42,976 bases of DNA from Gemmatimonadota bacterium (lineage in GTDB: Bacteria; Latescibacterota; UBA2968; GCA-2709665), in NCBI GenBank assembly GCA_028877215.1, contig JAPPFJ010000026.1:1-42976 (forward strand). Reading direction: 5' to 3'. The position numbers and the translations under genes are program-made. The notes under the pieces are model-generated. The model saw only the letters and a program-made list of their open reading frames with translations. It searched no databases and was not told where the DNA came from. Every line of letters starts with the position of its first letter. Positions within the stretch are counted from its first letter, which is position 1. Below are positions 16,434-25,708 of the stretch, piece by piece.

Positions 16434-17468
16434 CTAGACCTTCGCATCGCCTCCCACGTCGCCGGCCAGGACCCTCCGGAGCCCGCCGTCCGCGCCCCGA
16501 ACCAGGAGCGCGCCGTCGGATCCGACGTCCTCCGCCACACCCCGAACCGGGCCCGCATCCGTATCGATGAAAACCGGATTGCCCAGCATCCTGGTTTTGC
16601 CCGCCCACCGTCCCCTTATGCTTTCGGCATCCAGGCCAGCGTATACGTGTTCCAGCGACCGCAACACGTCCGCCAGAAGCCCCGTCCGATCGTATGTTCG
16701 ACCCGTGCCACACCGAATGGAGGTCGCCGTATCCCGCAGGCCCGCGGGAAAGTCGGCCTCCTCCTGGTTGACGTTTATCCCGATGCCGAGAACGGCGAAG
16801 TCCAATCTGTCGCCGCCGCCGCGCACCTCGGTAAGGATGCCCGCCAGCTTGCGATCGTTCAGGTACAGGTCGTTCGGCCACCTGACGTCGGGATGTACGC
16901 CGGTCAAAGCCTCCACGGCGTCGGCGAGCGCGACGGCCGCACCGAGTGTAAGCATCCAGGTGCGCGCAACCGTCAATTCGTAACGGAGTATCAGTGAGAA
17001 CCAGAGCCCCGCGCCTGGCGGCGAAAACCACGTTCTGCCCAGGCGACCCCGTCCCGCCTTCTGATGTTCCGCAAGGACCACTGTGCCGTGCGACGCACCG
17101 GCCAGAGCCGCCCGGGTCGCCAGGGCATTCGTCGAATCGAGCTCCAGAAAGCAGACGGGAGGACGGCCCAGGGCACGGGTACCGAGTCTTCCCAGAAGGT
17201 CGCTCCGGACGATCACATCGGTCTCGGTGTCCAGTCGAATACCCGCTCCGGAACGCTCCGAAATGGAATAGCCGAGGCGGCGTATCGCGCCTATTGCGCC
17301 GCGGACGTCATCGTGCTTGCACGAGAGCGCATCGGCAATATCCGGAACACGAACGTACGCTGTCCGTCGTCCACCCAGCGCCTCGAGAACCCGATACGCA
17401 ATCGGGGTTTCCACGCCATCGGTGCGGACCGATGTGCCCGAGGGATTGCACGGCCGTTTACCGCTCAT
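16434..17468 (-). CDS. birA: Biotin--[acetyl-CoA-carboxylase] ligase, bifunctional BirA type
   Basis: This 344-residue protein activates biotin to biotinyl-AMP and attaches it to carrier proteins. The catalytic core shows DSTN (111-114), the biotinyl-AMP loop GRGRLGR (139-145), RWPND (196-200), KLAGIL (207-212) and GIGINVN (228-234), followed by the C-terminal SH3-like domain. An N-terminal winged helix (about 25-80) suggests it could also bind DNA as a biotin repressor. Its ATG overlaps the nadC stop by 4 bp (ATGA), showing translational coupling. The first 20 or so residues are poorly conserved, and a later start cannot be excluded. Confidence 0.94.
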   Translation of the reverse strand: MSGKRPCNPSGTSVRTDGVETPIAYRVLEALGGRRTAYVRVPDIADALSCKHDDVRGAIGAIRRLGYSISERSGAGIRLDTETDVIVRSDLLGRLGTRALGRPPVCFLELDSTNALATRAALAGASHGTVVLAEHQKAGRGRLGRTWFSPPGAGLWFSLILRYELTVARTWMLTLGAAVALADAVEALTGVHPDVRWPNDLYLNDRKLAGILTEVRGGGDRLDFAVLGIGINVNQEEADFPAGLRDTATSIRCGTGRTYDRTGLLADVLRSLEHVYAGLDAESIRGRWAGKTRMLGNPVFIDTDAGPVRGVAEDVGSDGALLVRGADGGLRRVLAGDVGGDAKV

Positions 17469-18328
17469 TGGAACATCAGGCTCAGATCCATGGCGGGCGG
17501 CGAATGCGTCAACGCGCCAACGGAGATCAGATCCACGCCCGTTTCCGCCACGGCACGAACCGTTTCGAGTGTGACATTGCCGGATGCTTCCAGCAGGAGG
17601 CCTTCCGGCCCGAAGGACCTCGCCCGCTCCACCGCGAGGCGTGTGGTCTGCAGATCCATATTGTCCAGCATCACTCGATCCACTCCCGCGACAAACGCGT
17701 CGTCCAGTTCGCGAAGCGTCTTCACCTCCACTTCGATCGTCACCCGTCTGCGGTCCCGGGCCATCGCCGATTTCACCGCCGCCACCGCCGGTCCGATTCC
17801 GTCCGCCGCCTCGATGTGGTTATCCTTCAGCAGCACCATGTCGTGGAGTCCGATTCGATGGTTGGTTCCTCCCCCGGCGACGACCGCGAGCTTGTCCAGT
17901 ATACGGAGGCCGGGCGCAGTCTTCCGGGTATCCAGAATTCTGGCGCCCGTCCCTTCAACGGCGGCCACGTAGGCCGACGTGATCGTTGCGATTCCGGACA
18001 TGCGCTGCAGGAAGTTCAACGCCGTCCGCTCCGCCGTCAGGATGCCGCGCGCCGGTCCGGCGACCTCCGCCACCGCATCCTCGCCATCGACGCGCGCGCC
18101 ATCCACGGTCCGAGGTGTCACCCGTATTCGAGAATCGACCCGTTGAAATACCCGTTCGGCCACCGCGAGACCGGCGATCACGCCCGGCGCCCTGGCAATC
18201 AGCAGGGCTCGTGCCCGCACGTTCGGGCGCACGGTCCAGGCGGTTGAAATATCGCCGTCGCCCACGTCCTCCGCTATCGCCGCATCGACCGCGCGATCGA
18301 GGCCATCCCACGCCATCAGGTTCGCCAT
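17465..18328 (-). CDS. nadC: Nicotinate-nucleotide pyrophosphorylase (carboxylating)
   Basis: This 287-residue quinolinate phosphoribosyltransferase makes nicotinate mononucleotide from quinolinate and PRPP in de novo NAD synthesis. Family signatures are EDVGDGDIS (20-28), ERTALNFLQRMSGIAT (100-115), TRKTAPG (134-140), GGGTNHR (152-158) and KDNH (168-171), with later EVEVKT, MLDNM and SVGALTHS blocks. The start follows the uvrB stop by 18 bp. A 4-bp overlap joins it to birA. No nadA or nadB lies in the window. Confidence 0.96.
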   Translation of the reverse strand: MANLMAWDGLDRAVDAAIAEDVGDGDISTAWTVRPNVRARALLIARAPGVIAGLAVAERVFQRVDSRIRVTPRTVDGARVDGEDAVAEVAGPARGILTAERTALNFLQRMSGIATITSAYVAAVEGTGARILDTRKTAPGLRILDKLAVVAGGGTNHRIGLHDMVLLKDNHIEAADGIGPAVAAVKSAMARDRRRVTIEVEVKTLRELDDAFVAGVDRVMLDNMDLQTTRLAVERARSFGPEGLLLEASGNVTLETVRAVAETGVDLISVGALTHSPPAMDLSLMFQ

Positions 18329-18346
18329 CCCAGTCGATCTTCCCGC

Positions 18347-20359
18347 CTACGCGGCGTCATCCGAGACCCCCTTCATGCCCGATTTCAGCTGGTTGATCCG
18401 GTCCCGGTATTCCGCCGCCTGTTCGAACGCCAGTTCCGCCGCGGCCCTTGCCATCTTGTCCTCGAGTTCCGCAATCACATCCGACGGGTCGGTACCTGCC
18501 TCGTACCCCGACGTCTCCTCTGCCGCAATCGGCGCCTCCTCCTGCCTGGCATCGGCGACGGCCGTCGTCTGAAGGATCTCATCCCGGCTCTTGTAAACCG
18601 TCTGCGGCACAACACCCAGTCGATCGTTGTATGCCTGCTGCACCCTGCGCCTGCGGTCGGTTTCATCGATTGCCCGGCGCATCGAGTCCGTCATCTCGTC
18701 CGCGTACAAGATGACCTGGCCGGCCAGATTTCTGGCGGCACGCCCGGCCGTCTGAATCAGCGATCGCGTCGAGCGCAGAAATCCTTCCTTATCCGCATCC
18801 AGGATCGCCACCAGGGACACTTCAGGAAGGTCCAACCCCTCACGCAGCAGATTCACACCCACCAGAACGTCGAATTCGCCCAGCCGCAGTCCCCTGATGA
18901 TATCGACGCGTTCGAGTGAGTCAATTTCCGAGTGCATATAGCGTGCGCGTATACCCAGATCCCGCATATATTCCGCCAGGTCCTCGGACATTCTCTTGGT
19001 CAGCGCGGTCACCAGCACGCGTTCGCTGCGGGCCACCCGCTCCCGGATCTCGTCGATCAGATCGTCCACCTGTCCGCGTACAGGTCGCACCAGCATCTCC
19101 GGATCGAGAACGCCCGTAGGCCGTATGATCTGTTCGACCACGATTCCTTCAGTCGCTTCGAGTTCATAGTCCGCGGGTGTGGCGGACATGAAAACCGCCG
19201 ACCTTATCTTGCCTTCGAATTCCTCGAAATACAGCGGACGGTTGTCCAGAGCGGCGGGCAGCCGGAACCCGTGTTCCACGAGCGTGGACTTGCGCGATCG
19301 GTCGGCGTTCCACATCCCCCGGATCTGCGGCAGCGTCACGTGCGACTCGTCGATGACGATCAGAAAATCCTCCGGGAAATAATCCAGCAGCACGTGGGGC
19401 GGCTGACCGGGCTCTCGACCGTCTATGTATCTGGAGTAATTCTCGATTCCGGCGCAGTAGCCGATCTCGCGCATCATTTCGATATCGTACCGCGTACGGG
19501 TCTCCAGCCGCTGGGCCTCCAGCAGTTTTCCCTGGCTCTTGAACGCCTCCAGCTGCTCCGCCATGTCGTTTTCGATCTGCCAGATGGCCTGCTCGATCCG
19601 CTGGCCGCTGGTCACGAAATGCCGCGCCGGATAAATCGCCGCCCGTTCCCGCGTATCCAGCACCTCCCCCGTTACGGGCTGCACCAGACTGATCGCGTCC
19701 ACTTCGTCCCCGAAGAATTCGACGCGTACCGGATCGTCCCTGTCGGGTCGATAGATCTCCACCACGTCGCCGCGCACCCGAAACGTCCCCGGGCCGAAAT
19801 CAACGTCGTTACGCGTGTAGTGTATGTCCACCAGCCGGCGAAGCAGTTCGTCACGGTCCACCCTGTCCCCCCGGTCGATCATGACGTGCATACCTTCGTA
19901 CTCTTCCGGATTGCCAATCCCGTAAATGCACGATACGCTGGCCACGATAATTACATCCTGACGTTCCATCAGCGCACTCGTCGCGCGCAGGCGCAGCCGG
20001 TTGATCTCATCGTTGATGTCGGATTCCTTTTCTATGAAGGTATCCGTCACGGGCTTGTATGCTTCCGGCTGATAATAGTCGTAATAGGAAATGAAATACT
20101 CCACCGCATTGTCAGGGAAAAACGTCTTGAATTCACCATACAGCTGAGCCGCCAGCGTCTTGTTGTGCGAAATGACGAGGGTTGGCATCTGTATGTTCTC
20201 GATGACCTTCGAAATCGTAAACGTCTTGCCCGTTCCGGTCGCCCCCAGGAGGGTCTGAAACCGGTTCCCCTGTTGAACCCCCTCGCTCAATTCGGCGATG
20301 GCCTCCGGCTGATCGCCCGCCGGCTCAAACGGCGCCTGGACCTGAAAACGCTTCATCAT
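18347..20359 (-). CDS. uvrB: Excinuclease ABC subunit B
   Basis: This 670-residue helicase-fold protein verifies DNA damage and recruits UvrC in nucleotide excision repair. Visible are Walker A GATGTGKT (39-46), the beta-hairpin [10 protein letters not shown] that clamps DNA (near 92-101), the DESHVTLPQ box, the helicase motif TAGRAARN, and a C-terminal UVR domain (about 632-664) that binds UvrC. The start is the ATG at 20359 preceded by GAGGT; an ATG three bases later is equally possible. The ORF extends upstream but without homology. It leads the uvrB-nadC-birA-coaX run. An AT-rich stretch upstream (20391-20450 on this strand) probably holds the promoter. Confidence 0.97.
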   Translation of the reverse strand: MMKRFQVQAPFEPAGDQPEAIAELSEGVQQGNRFQTLLGATGTGKTFTISKVIENIQMPTLVISHNKTLAAQLYGEFKTFFPDNAVEYFISYYDYYQPEAYKPVTDTFIEKESDINDEINRLRLRATSALMERQDVIIVASVSCIYGIGNPEEYEGMHVMIDRGDRVDRDELLRRLVDIHYTRNDVDFGPGTFRVRGDVVEIYRPDRDDPVRVEFFGDEVDAISLVQPVTGEVLDTRERAAIYPARHFVTSGQRIEQAIWQIENDMAEQLEAFKSQGKLLEAQRLETRTRYDIEMMREIGYCAGIENYSRYIDGREPGQPPHVLLDYFPEDFLIVIDESHVTLPQIRGMWNADRSRKSTLVEHGFRLPAALDNRPLYFEEFEGKIRSAVFMSATPADYELEATEGIVVEQIIRPTGVLDPEMLVRPVRGQVDDLIDEIRERVARSERVLVTALTKRMSEDLAEYMRDLGIRARYMHSEIDSLERVDIIRGLRLGEFDVLVGVNLLREGLDLPEVSLVAILDADKEGFLRSTRSLIQTAGRAARNLAGQVILYADEMTDSMRRAIDETDRRRRVQQAYNDRLGVVPQTVYKSRDEILQTTAVADARQEEAPIAAEETSGYEAGTDPSDVIAELEDKMARAAAELAFEQAAEYRDRINQLKSGMKGVSDDAA

Positions 20360-20686
20360 CGACCTCGTGACACGTACACTGCCGAAAAACAGTGACCAAA
20401 TGTATAGATAATTTAGACACGGTTCATTGCAAAAGCAAGAACTATGGCGTGAATCCCGTTCCCGCCAGGATTGACATCGGCCTGCCTGTTCTGCGAGGCG
20501 GATCGACCAAAGCCGGCGCACAATCCCCGTCCCGGCCAAGAAAATACAGGGAATTCGCGCTTATTGTACTTTTTTTTCCTGTTCAAACTGGTTAAATTTC
20601 ATTGCACAGACACACGACCACGCCCGTGGAACGCGCACGACCGGGAAGAACACACATACGGGATCCCATTACCGGACCCTTCACGT
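20360..20686. other. Intergenic region between divergent uvrB and DUF3179 gene
   Basis: This 327 bp spacer has an AT-rich part near 20391-20450 that likely contains the uvrB promoter (for example TTGCTT, 17 bp, TAAATT on the minus strand, weak). It also holds copy B of the dispersed repeat and an eight-T run at 20571-20578. No gene is seen. Confidence 0.6.
20533..20556 (+). repeat. Short dispersed repeat, copy B
   Basis: This segment starts CGGCCAAGAA and ends ACAGGGAATTC, matching copy A at 14171 in 21 of 24 bases. It is followed by a T-rich stretch ending CCTGTTC, which forms an inverted pair with the AACAGG-like core and so may fold into a hairpin. Confidence 0.55.
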
Positions 20687-21862
20687 ATGAAACCTCTCCG
20701 TCATCCGGCATTTCCGTTCGTTATTGCCGGCGTACTTACCGCCTGTGGGGGCAAGGCACCTCCATCTCCGGTGTCTCCTCCGGAAGCTGGCAGCAACGGC
20801 GGGGAAGTCAGGACGGCGCCTCTGCCGTCAAGAAATTTCCTGGACGTCTCGAGCTTTCCCATGAACCGTCTGATCAGCGGCGGCGTGGCGAAAGACGGCA
20901 TCCCCGCACTGACAGATCCGGGTTTTGTCCTCGCGGGTTCGGCTGACGCCGCCTATCTGATGGACGAGGATCTCGTACTGGGGGTATACCTCAATGGCAT
21001 CGCCAAGGCATACCCGCACAATATTGGCTGGCACCATGAAATCGTCAACGACGTCGTGAGCGACCGTCGCCTCGTTGTTACGTTATGCCCGCTTACCGGC
21101 ACGGGAATGGTCTTCGACGGCCAGGGCGAGGGCAATGGACGGCTGGAACTCGGCGTTTCCGGCCTGCTGTTCAACAACAATCTCGTGATGTACGACCGTC
21201 GCTTCGACGACACACTCTACCCACAGATGACCCATATCGGCATTAAGGGCTTCGGCACCGAACAGGAGCTCACGCTGATGCCGGTGGTCGAAACCACCTG
21301 GGGCAACTGGAAACGACTTTACCCTGGCACGCTGGTCGTCAGTTCGGGTTCGACGGGCATGTACCGCCCGGAGCGCTATTCGACGTACCCCTACTCGGGC
21401 TACCGCGAACCGGCGTCGGCGCCCCTGTTTCCCCTGTTTCCGGATCCGGACGACAATCCGATTCTTTTCGATTACCCACCGAAGGAGATCGTGCTGGGCG
21501 TTCGATTCGGGAACGTTGCCAAGGCGTATCCCTTCTCGCAAATGGGCGACGACCGCGCCGTAATCAACGACAGGATCGAAGATCATAATGTCCTCGTCGT
21601 TTACGACGCCGCGGCGGGGATGGCACTGCCTTTCAGTCGTGATCTGGGCAATCTGACGCTGACCTTCGAGAGCGTGCCTTCCTCAGATCGACGGTTTGAC
21701 TTTATGGTGAGAGACCTCGAGACCGGGACCACCTGGAACCTCCTGGGCCAGGCACTGGCGGGCGAACTCAGAGGCAACCAGCTCTATCAGATTCCCGCGC
21801 ACAACGCATTCTGGTTCGCCTGGGCGACATTCTGGCAGGACACCGCGGTCTACGAGCCGTGA
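20687..21862 (+). CDS. DUF3179 domain-containing lipoprotein (first paralogue)
   Basis: This 391-residue protein has a lipoprotein signal peptide with the lipobox LTAC (Cys20), so it should be anchored in the outer or inner membrane facing the periplasm. The rest is the DUF3179 domain: paired blocks LGVYLNGIAKAYPHNIGWHHEIVND and LGVRFGNVAKAYPF are internal repeats of the same unit, and TLCPLTGTG, LFNNNLVMYD and the terminal AHNAFWFAWATFWQDT are family hallmarks. The function of DUF3179 is not established. The start ATG at 20687 is chosen because it gives the signal peptide. A paralogue lies 2.4 kb downstream. Confidence 0.88.
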   Translation: MKPLRHPAFPFVIAGVLTACGGKAPPSPVSPPEAGSNGGEVRTAPLPSRNFLDVSSFPMNRLISGGVAKDGIPALTDPGFVLAGSADAAYLMDEDLVLGVYLNGIAKAYPHNIGWHHEIVNDVVSDRRLVVTLCPLTGTGMVFDGQGEGNGRLELGVSGLLFNNNLVMYDRRFDDTLYPQMTHIGIKGFGTEQELTLMPVVETTWGNWKRLYPGTLVVSSGSTGMYRPERYSTYPYSGYREPASAPLFPLFPDPDDNPILFDYPPKEIVLGVRFGNVAKAYPFSQMGDDRAVINDRIEDHNVLVVYDAAAGMALPFSRDLGNLTLTFESVPSSDRRFDFMVRDLETGTTWNLLGQALAGELRGNQLYQIPAHNAFWFAWATFWQDTAVYEP

Positions 21863-21967
21863 CCGTGGTGAGAGGAGTGCCCCTCCCGATATCCGATTGG
21901 ATGTGCTATTGGAGATTTCGGCAACGTTGATATCGATGGCGCAGTTCTCGAGCGCAGATCCCGACCC

Positions 21968-22939
21968 GTGGTGCGTAACGTGAAGATAGGGATCCTCAGA
22001 TTCAATGCGGTCGCACTGCTCGCGGCCATTGCCTGCCAGATACCCGGGAACGTCGTCGCAGGCGCATGGACGCTTCCCGGGAATCACGTCTGGTGCAAGG
22101 TTGCCTTCCTGAGCCAGACGACCGACGAAGAATACGTCGGCGCGTCCGGAGCGGGAAGAGGGCCGGACCCCGCAAGGATCTACAACGTCGGAAACCGCGC
22201 CAGGTACCGGTTCAACGGCAGGTACCGTTCCCGCGCCCTGTTTTTCGATCTGTTCTACGGTGCGACTGACAGAATCGACGTCGGCCTGCAGCTTCCCTTC
22301 TTCCGGCAGGAGTACCAGGATACGCCACTCCTCACCGGCTTTGGTGAACCCCGAACGGCGACCGGATTCGGGGACTTCCGCGGATTCCTCAAGGTCAATC
22401 TGTTGAACCTGCCTGCCGTCGGCACGTTGAAGTTGGGTTTCAAGGCGCCATCCGGCGAATTTGTCAATGAAGACGGCCTGATCCCGGTCGGGGAAGGACA
22501 GTGGGACTTCGACGCCATCGTACAAATGGGCCGCTCCTTCTGGCCCGCGCCCTTCTACGTCAATGGCGACTTCGGCTATCGGCTTCGCCTCAGAAACGCA
22601 GAGATCGACCGGGACCCCGGTGATGAGTGGATCTTCCTCGCGGAAGCCGGAATGCAACTGCGCCGTTCGGTGCTGGGCGGCGTAAAGATCCACGGTATCA
22701 GGGGCAAGGCCGCTACCGTCTTCGGCGCAAGAATCCAGTCGGACATCAAGAAAATTACCTATATTTCACCCGTGATCAGCCTGGGTCCGTACCGCGGGTT
22801 TACATTGGAAACGGCAATGAACATTTCGGTCCACGGTCGGAACTATCCAGCCGGCTGGATGGCGGTCGTCGGCCTTTCCTACCAGGGGAATGCGTTTCCG
22901 GGAGCGTTCGACTTCGGCGCGAGACGAACGGTTCGGTAG
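21968..22939 (+). CDS. Outer-membrane beta-barrel protein
   Basis: This 323-residue protein starts with a signal peptide (hydrophobic stretch near 14-32 ending NVVAGA) and continues as alternating amphipathic strands such as YGATDRIDVGLQLPFFRQEY, a pattern seen in transporter-like barrels of the phenol-degradation MetA/DUF-type families. No family can be named with certainty. The GTG at 21968 is given; a GTG four codons later would give a neater signal peptide. It lies between a DUF3179 lipoprotein and a decayed dioxygenase on the same strand, 105 bp after the former. Confidence 0.68.
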   Translation: MVRNVKIGILRFNAVALLAAIACQIPGNVVAGAWTLPGNHVWCKVAFLSQTTDEEYVGASGAGRGPDPARIYNVGNRARYRFNGRYRSRALFFDLFYGATDRIDVGLQLPFFRQEYQDTPLLTGFGEPRTATGFGDFRGFLKVNLLNLPAVGTLKLGFKAPSGEFVNEDGLIPVGEGQWDFDAIVQMGRSFWPAPFYVNGDFGYRLRLRNAEIDRDPGDEWIFLAEAGMQLRRSVLGGVKIHGIRGKAATVFGARIQSDIKKITYISPVISLGPYRGFTLETAMNISVHGRNYPAGWMAVVGLSYQGNAFPGAFDFGARRTVR

Positions 22940-22950
22940 CGAGGTGTGAG

Positions 22951-23338
22951 ATGAAGCTGTCCGAAGCGCAGGTGGCTCGATTCCGGGAAGAAGGCGTGCT
23001 GGTCGTTGAAGATCTGGAAGGCAGGCTGCAGGAAGAACGGCCCATCGAGCTCAACAGCCCGTCGGAAAAGTCCATCCGGTCTACGGCCGGCCCTTGCGGT
23101 CGAAATACTGCGTTGCTCGGCCTCGCCTGCAGAGCGACTTTATCAACGGACTGTTAAGGCAGGCAGTTGCAGTTTTCACCACGGGCTGATTCTGCACTCC
23201 AGCCGGCCGAACAGGTCCAACCTGCGCCGACGGGGCTATGCCACACACTACGTCACCGCGAGATGCCGCTATACAGGACCGGTTGAAGACAACGACGCCA
23301 TGCTGGTCAGGGGCGCTTCCGTTCCGGGATGTATCTGA
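22951..23338 (+). pseudogene. Phytanoyl-CoA dioxygenase family, decayed remnant
   Basis: An ATG with GAGGTGTGAG upstream begins MKLSEAQVARFREEGVLVVEDL, the usual N-terminus of PhyH-family Fe(II)/2-oxoglutarate dioxygenases, followed by NSPSEKSIRS. The frame then shifts: a neighbouring frame reads VYGRPLRSKY, which would continue the family pattern. Later, in yet another frame, SFHHGLILHSSRPNRS followed by RRRGYATHYV is the conserved C-terminal distal-His/Arg region. The whole is about 390 bp against roughly 800 expected, so the middle with the HxD motif has been deleted and at least two frame changes remain. It cannot encode an active enzyme. Confidence 0.7.
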
Positions 23339-23437
23339 AGCTGTACGACGGCAACGGCGTGTGCGAGCCCGGTAGCCGTCACGGGAAGGATGTCCGCTGG
23401 TCAGGAAACGTACACCTCTTGACGAAAGGACTGTGCC

Positions 23438-24064
23438 ATGAAAGCTGCTATCGTTTTTCTGACTGCCGGCCTGCTGATGTGGGGAACGCCGGCTCGCGCC
23501 GAAATGTTCCCCGGAGAGGAGCCCGAAGATGAATCGGGGCTGACGATGAGTCCCATTCGGGCGGGGCGCCTCGAAGTCATTCCGATTCTCTCGGCTGGTA
23601 TTAACGACGGTGGTGAAGTGTTCTATAGGGGCGGTGTGTCGGTAGGCTATGCATTGAGCCGGCTGCACCAGGTCGGCGGGTCCTTCGTGGTGGGCAACCG
23701 GGCGTACGATCGCTTTGGAGATCAAGCGGAAATCGTCGCGACGCCGGTCCCGCCCGTGCAGACCACGGCCGGATATCCGGTGTCAGCCGAAGACGGATTC
23801 GGCTCCTCGCTGTCGGGCTTCTACAGGCTAAACATTCCGCTGCGCCTGGACAGGCGCACATCCCCGTTCCTCGAGGTGTTCGCCGCCAAAGACTACTGGG
23901 GGTGGGCAGGTGTAAGCGAAATGGGCGGAGGCGTCGGGTTCAGGAGGTCAATATCCAACCGGACGGCCCTGACCACCCGGTACACTTACATTGCGCTGTT
24001 TACCGACGGTCGGCGCCTGAACCGCCACGTTGCGACGGTCGGGGTGTCGATGTTTTTCAGGTAG
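23438..24064 (+). CDS. Small outer-membrane beta-barrel protein
   Basis: This 208-residue protein has a clean signal peptide (1-21, PARA) and about eight predicted amphipathic strands, ending VATVGVSMFFR. The size and aromatic C-terminal strand resemble OmpA/OmpW-type eight-stranded barrels or outer-membrane-beta-barrel-domain proteins. It has no peptidoglycan-binding domain. AAAGGA precedes the ATG. A strong hairpin follows the stop. I cannot name the function; co-location with DUF3179 lipoproteins suggests an envelope role. Confidence 0.72.
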   Translation: MKAAIVFLTAGLLMWGTPARAEMFPGEEPEDESGLTMSPIRAGRLEVIPILSAGINDGGEVFYRGGVSVGYALSRLHQVGGSFVVGNRAYDRFGDQAEIVATPVPPVQTTAGYPVSAEDGFGSSLSGFYRLNIPLRLDRRTSPFLEVFAAKDYWGWAGVSEMGGGVGFRRSISNRTALTTRYTYIALFTDGRRLNRHVATVGVSMFFR

Positions 24065-24090
24065 GCCCCGGCAGAACGAGAAAAACCCGG

Positions 24091-24123
24091 CCCGGCCCCG
24101 ACTCTACGGGGCCGGGTAATTTG
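24091..24123. terminator. Hairpin terminator
   Basis: CCCGGCCCCG (24091-24100) pairs perfectly with CGGGGCCGGG (24107-24116) around ACTCTA, followed by TAATTT. On the other strand a run of T (complement of AAAAA at 24081-24085) also follows, so it may act in both directions. It closes the unit ending with the small barrel gene. Confidence 0.7.
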
Positions 24124-24221
24124 CAACCCGAAAACGGGAATCCCGCATCCGGCAGTATCGCCGGCCAGCCCGCGCGGCGGATCGAAAACTTCCGAAATCC
24201 ACCCACGAGACTACCGACGTG

Positions 24222-25451
24222 ATGCCATTGACGGCGCGAATTTCATTCGGTCTTCGACTCCCCCTGCTCCTCGCGTGCGTCGGCGGGTGCGGCAATGAGG
24301 CGCCTGTCGATTCAACCGATGAGTCCGAAAGCTCAGGCGGCCGGACCTTCAGGACGGTCCTCCAGGACGACGCGCGGAGCGGTGCAGACTCCAGCCGCGT
24401 CGAATCGAGCGAATTCACCGGGCGAAATTTCCTCAACCCGCTGACATTTCCCCACGACAAGATCGAGCGGGCCGATCAAAAGGACGCCACGCGCGCCCTG
24501 ATCGACCCGCGGTTCGTTCCGGCTGCTTCCGCGGAAGCCCGATATCTGTCGGACGAAGACCTGGTTATCGGCGTACGCCTCAATGGCGTCTCCAAGGCCT
24601 ACCCCCACAAGATGGCCTGGTACCACCAGATCGTCAACGATCGTATCGGCGGGCAGCCAATCGCGGTCACATTCTCGCCGCTCACCGGCAGCGGCATCGT
24701 ATTCGCGGCGTGGAGCGGCGGCGCGATCAACCGGCTGAAGTTCGGCGCATCCGGAGAACTCTTCAACAACAACCTGATCATGTACGACCTGAATGACGAC
24801 CAGATTCGCTATCCCCAGATGACCCATACGGGCATCTCGGGCGTCAGGGCCGGATGGGTATTGAATACCCCGCCCTTCGTCGAAACCACCTGGCGATACT
24901 GGAAACAACTCCATCCTGACACGTTCGTTATCAGCATCAATACACCGGGCGCGTACGATACAAGTTTTTATAATATATATCCTTATGGATCATACCGGGA
25001 CCCTGAGTCCGCACCGCGGTTCCAGGTGTTTCCACGTCTTGAAGAAAACCCGCTCGCAGGCCTCTTTTCACCGAAGGAACTGACTTTCGGAGTTCGGTTT
25101 ATAGAAAAGGCAAAGGCATACCCCGCGTCCGCACTGGGCGACGCGGCGGTGATCAATGACGTGCTTTCGGAAAGAAACATCGTGGTGGTTTGGTTCGGCG
25201 CTGAACAAATGGCTGTTGCCTTCAGTCGTAAATACGGGCAGCGGACCCTGGTCTTCGACAGAGTTCCGTCGACCTCTCAGACATATCCCTTTATGATGCG
25301 GGACCGGGAGACGCGCTCCACCTGGGACTTGAAGGGCCGGGCGATTTCGGGTCCCCTGAAAGACAGCGTACTGCAGCAAATTCCGGGGCACAGCGCGTTC
25401 TGGTTCGCCTGGATCACATTCTGGCAGGAGACGGAAGTTTATCTGGAATAG
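24222..25451 (+). CDS. DUF3179 domain-containing lipoprotein (second paralogue)
   Basis: This 409-residue protein is clearly paralogous to the DUF3179 protein at 20687: both share RNFL near the start of the mature region, LNGVSKAYPHKMAWYHQIVND, PLTGSGIVF, LFNNNLIMYDLNDD, YPQMTHTGI, VETTWRYWK and the end HSAFWFAWITFWQET. The lipobox is either LLAC (Cys19) or VGGC (Cys23); the latter is more typical. The ATG at 24222 is preferred over a GTG directly upstream. Between lipobox and domain is a Ser/Glu/Asp-rich linker of about 45 residues, as in proteins tethered at a distance from the membrane. Function is unknown. Confidence 0.87.
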   Translation: MPLTARISFGLRLPLLLACVGGCGNEAPVDSTDESESSGGRTFRTVLQDDARSGADSSRVESSEFTGRNFLNPLTFPHDKIERADQKDATRALIDPRFVPAASAEARYLSDEDLVIGVRLNGVSKAYPHKMAWYHQIVNDRIGGQPIAVTFSPLTGSGIVFAAWSGGAINRLKFGASGELFNNNLIMYDLNDDQIRYPQMTHTGISGVRAGWVLNTPPFVETTWRYWKQLHPDTFVISINTPGAYDTSFYNIYPYGSYRDPESAPRFQVFPRLEENPLAGLFSPKELTFGVRFIEKAKAYPASALGDAAVINDVLSERNIVVVWFGAEQMAVAFSRKYGQRTLVFDRVPSTSQTYPFMMRDRETRSTWDLKGRAISGPLKDSVLQQIPGHSAFWFAWITFWQETEVYLE

Positions 25452-25477
25452 TCGACCTGAGACGGGGCAGACATTAG

Positions 25478-25637
25478 AAGCTGTTTTAAAATTCCTGGTG
25501 AGTCCCGAGCGCGCGCGAAAATGTGTCGGTCAAGGCGGGCAAATTCGCCCATATTTGGGTATACGGGTGGATTTGACCAACGCAGACCGACGCCTTTGCA
25601 GCCGCGCGAAGACCGCTGGGGGTTTTAAGACAGCTTC
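25478..25637 (-). mobile_element. Miniature inverted-repeat element, copy 4
   Basis: This 160 bp copy lies inverted relative to copies 2 and 3 and is more diverged from them, but keeps both termini (GAAGCTGTTTTAAAATT and the inverse with one change) and the central GGTCAA/TTGACC hairpin. A TTA trinucleotide is duplicated on both sides (25475-25477 and 25638-25640). Because the copy is inverted, TTA here equals TAA at copy 3, so both copies share the same oriented target. It sits between the second DUF3179 gene and the convergent PAP2-like gene. Confidence 0.87.
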
Positions 25638-25708
25638 TTACGCTGAGATTGTCAAATGCACGATCATTTCGGCGGTCTGCTTCCGAGTCAGAACCTGACC
25701 GCGGAAGT

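Noticed and set aside
18932..20395. A 487-codon plus-strand open frame opposite uvrB
   Set aside because: uvrB is complete and unmistakable on the minus strand; the opposite frame has no recognisable protein features.
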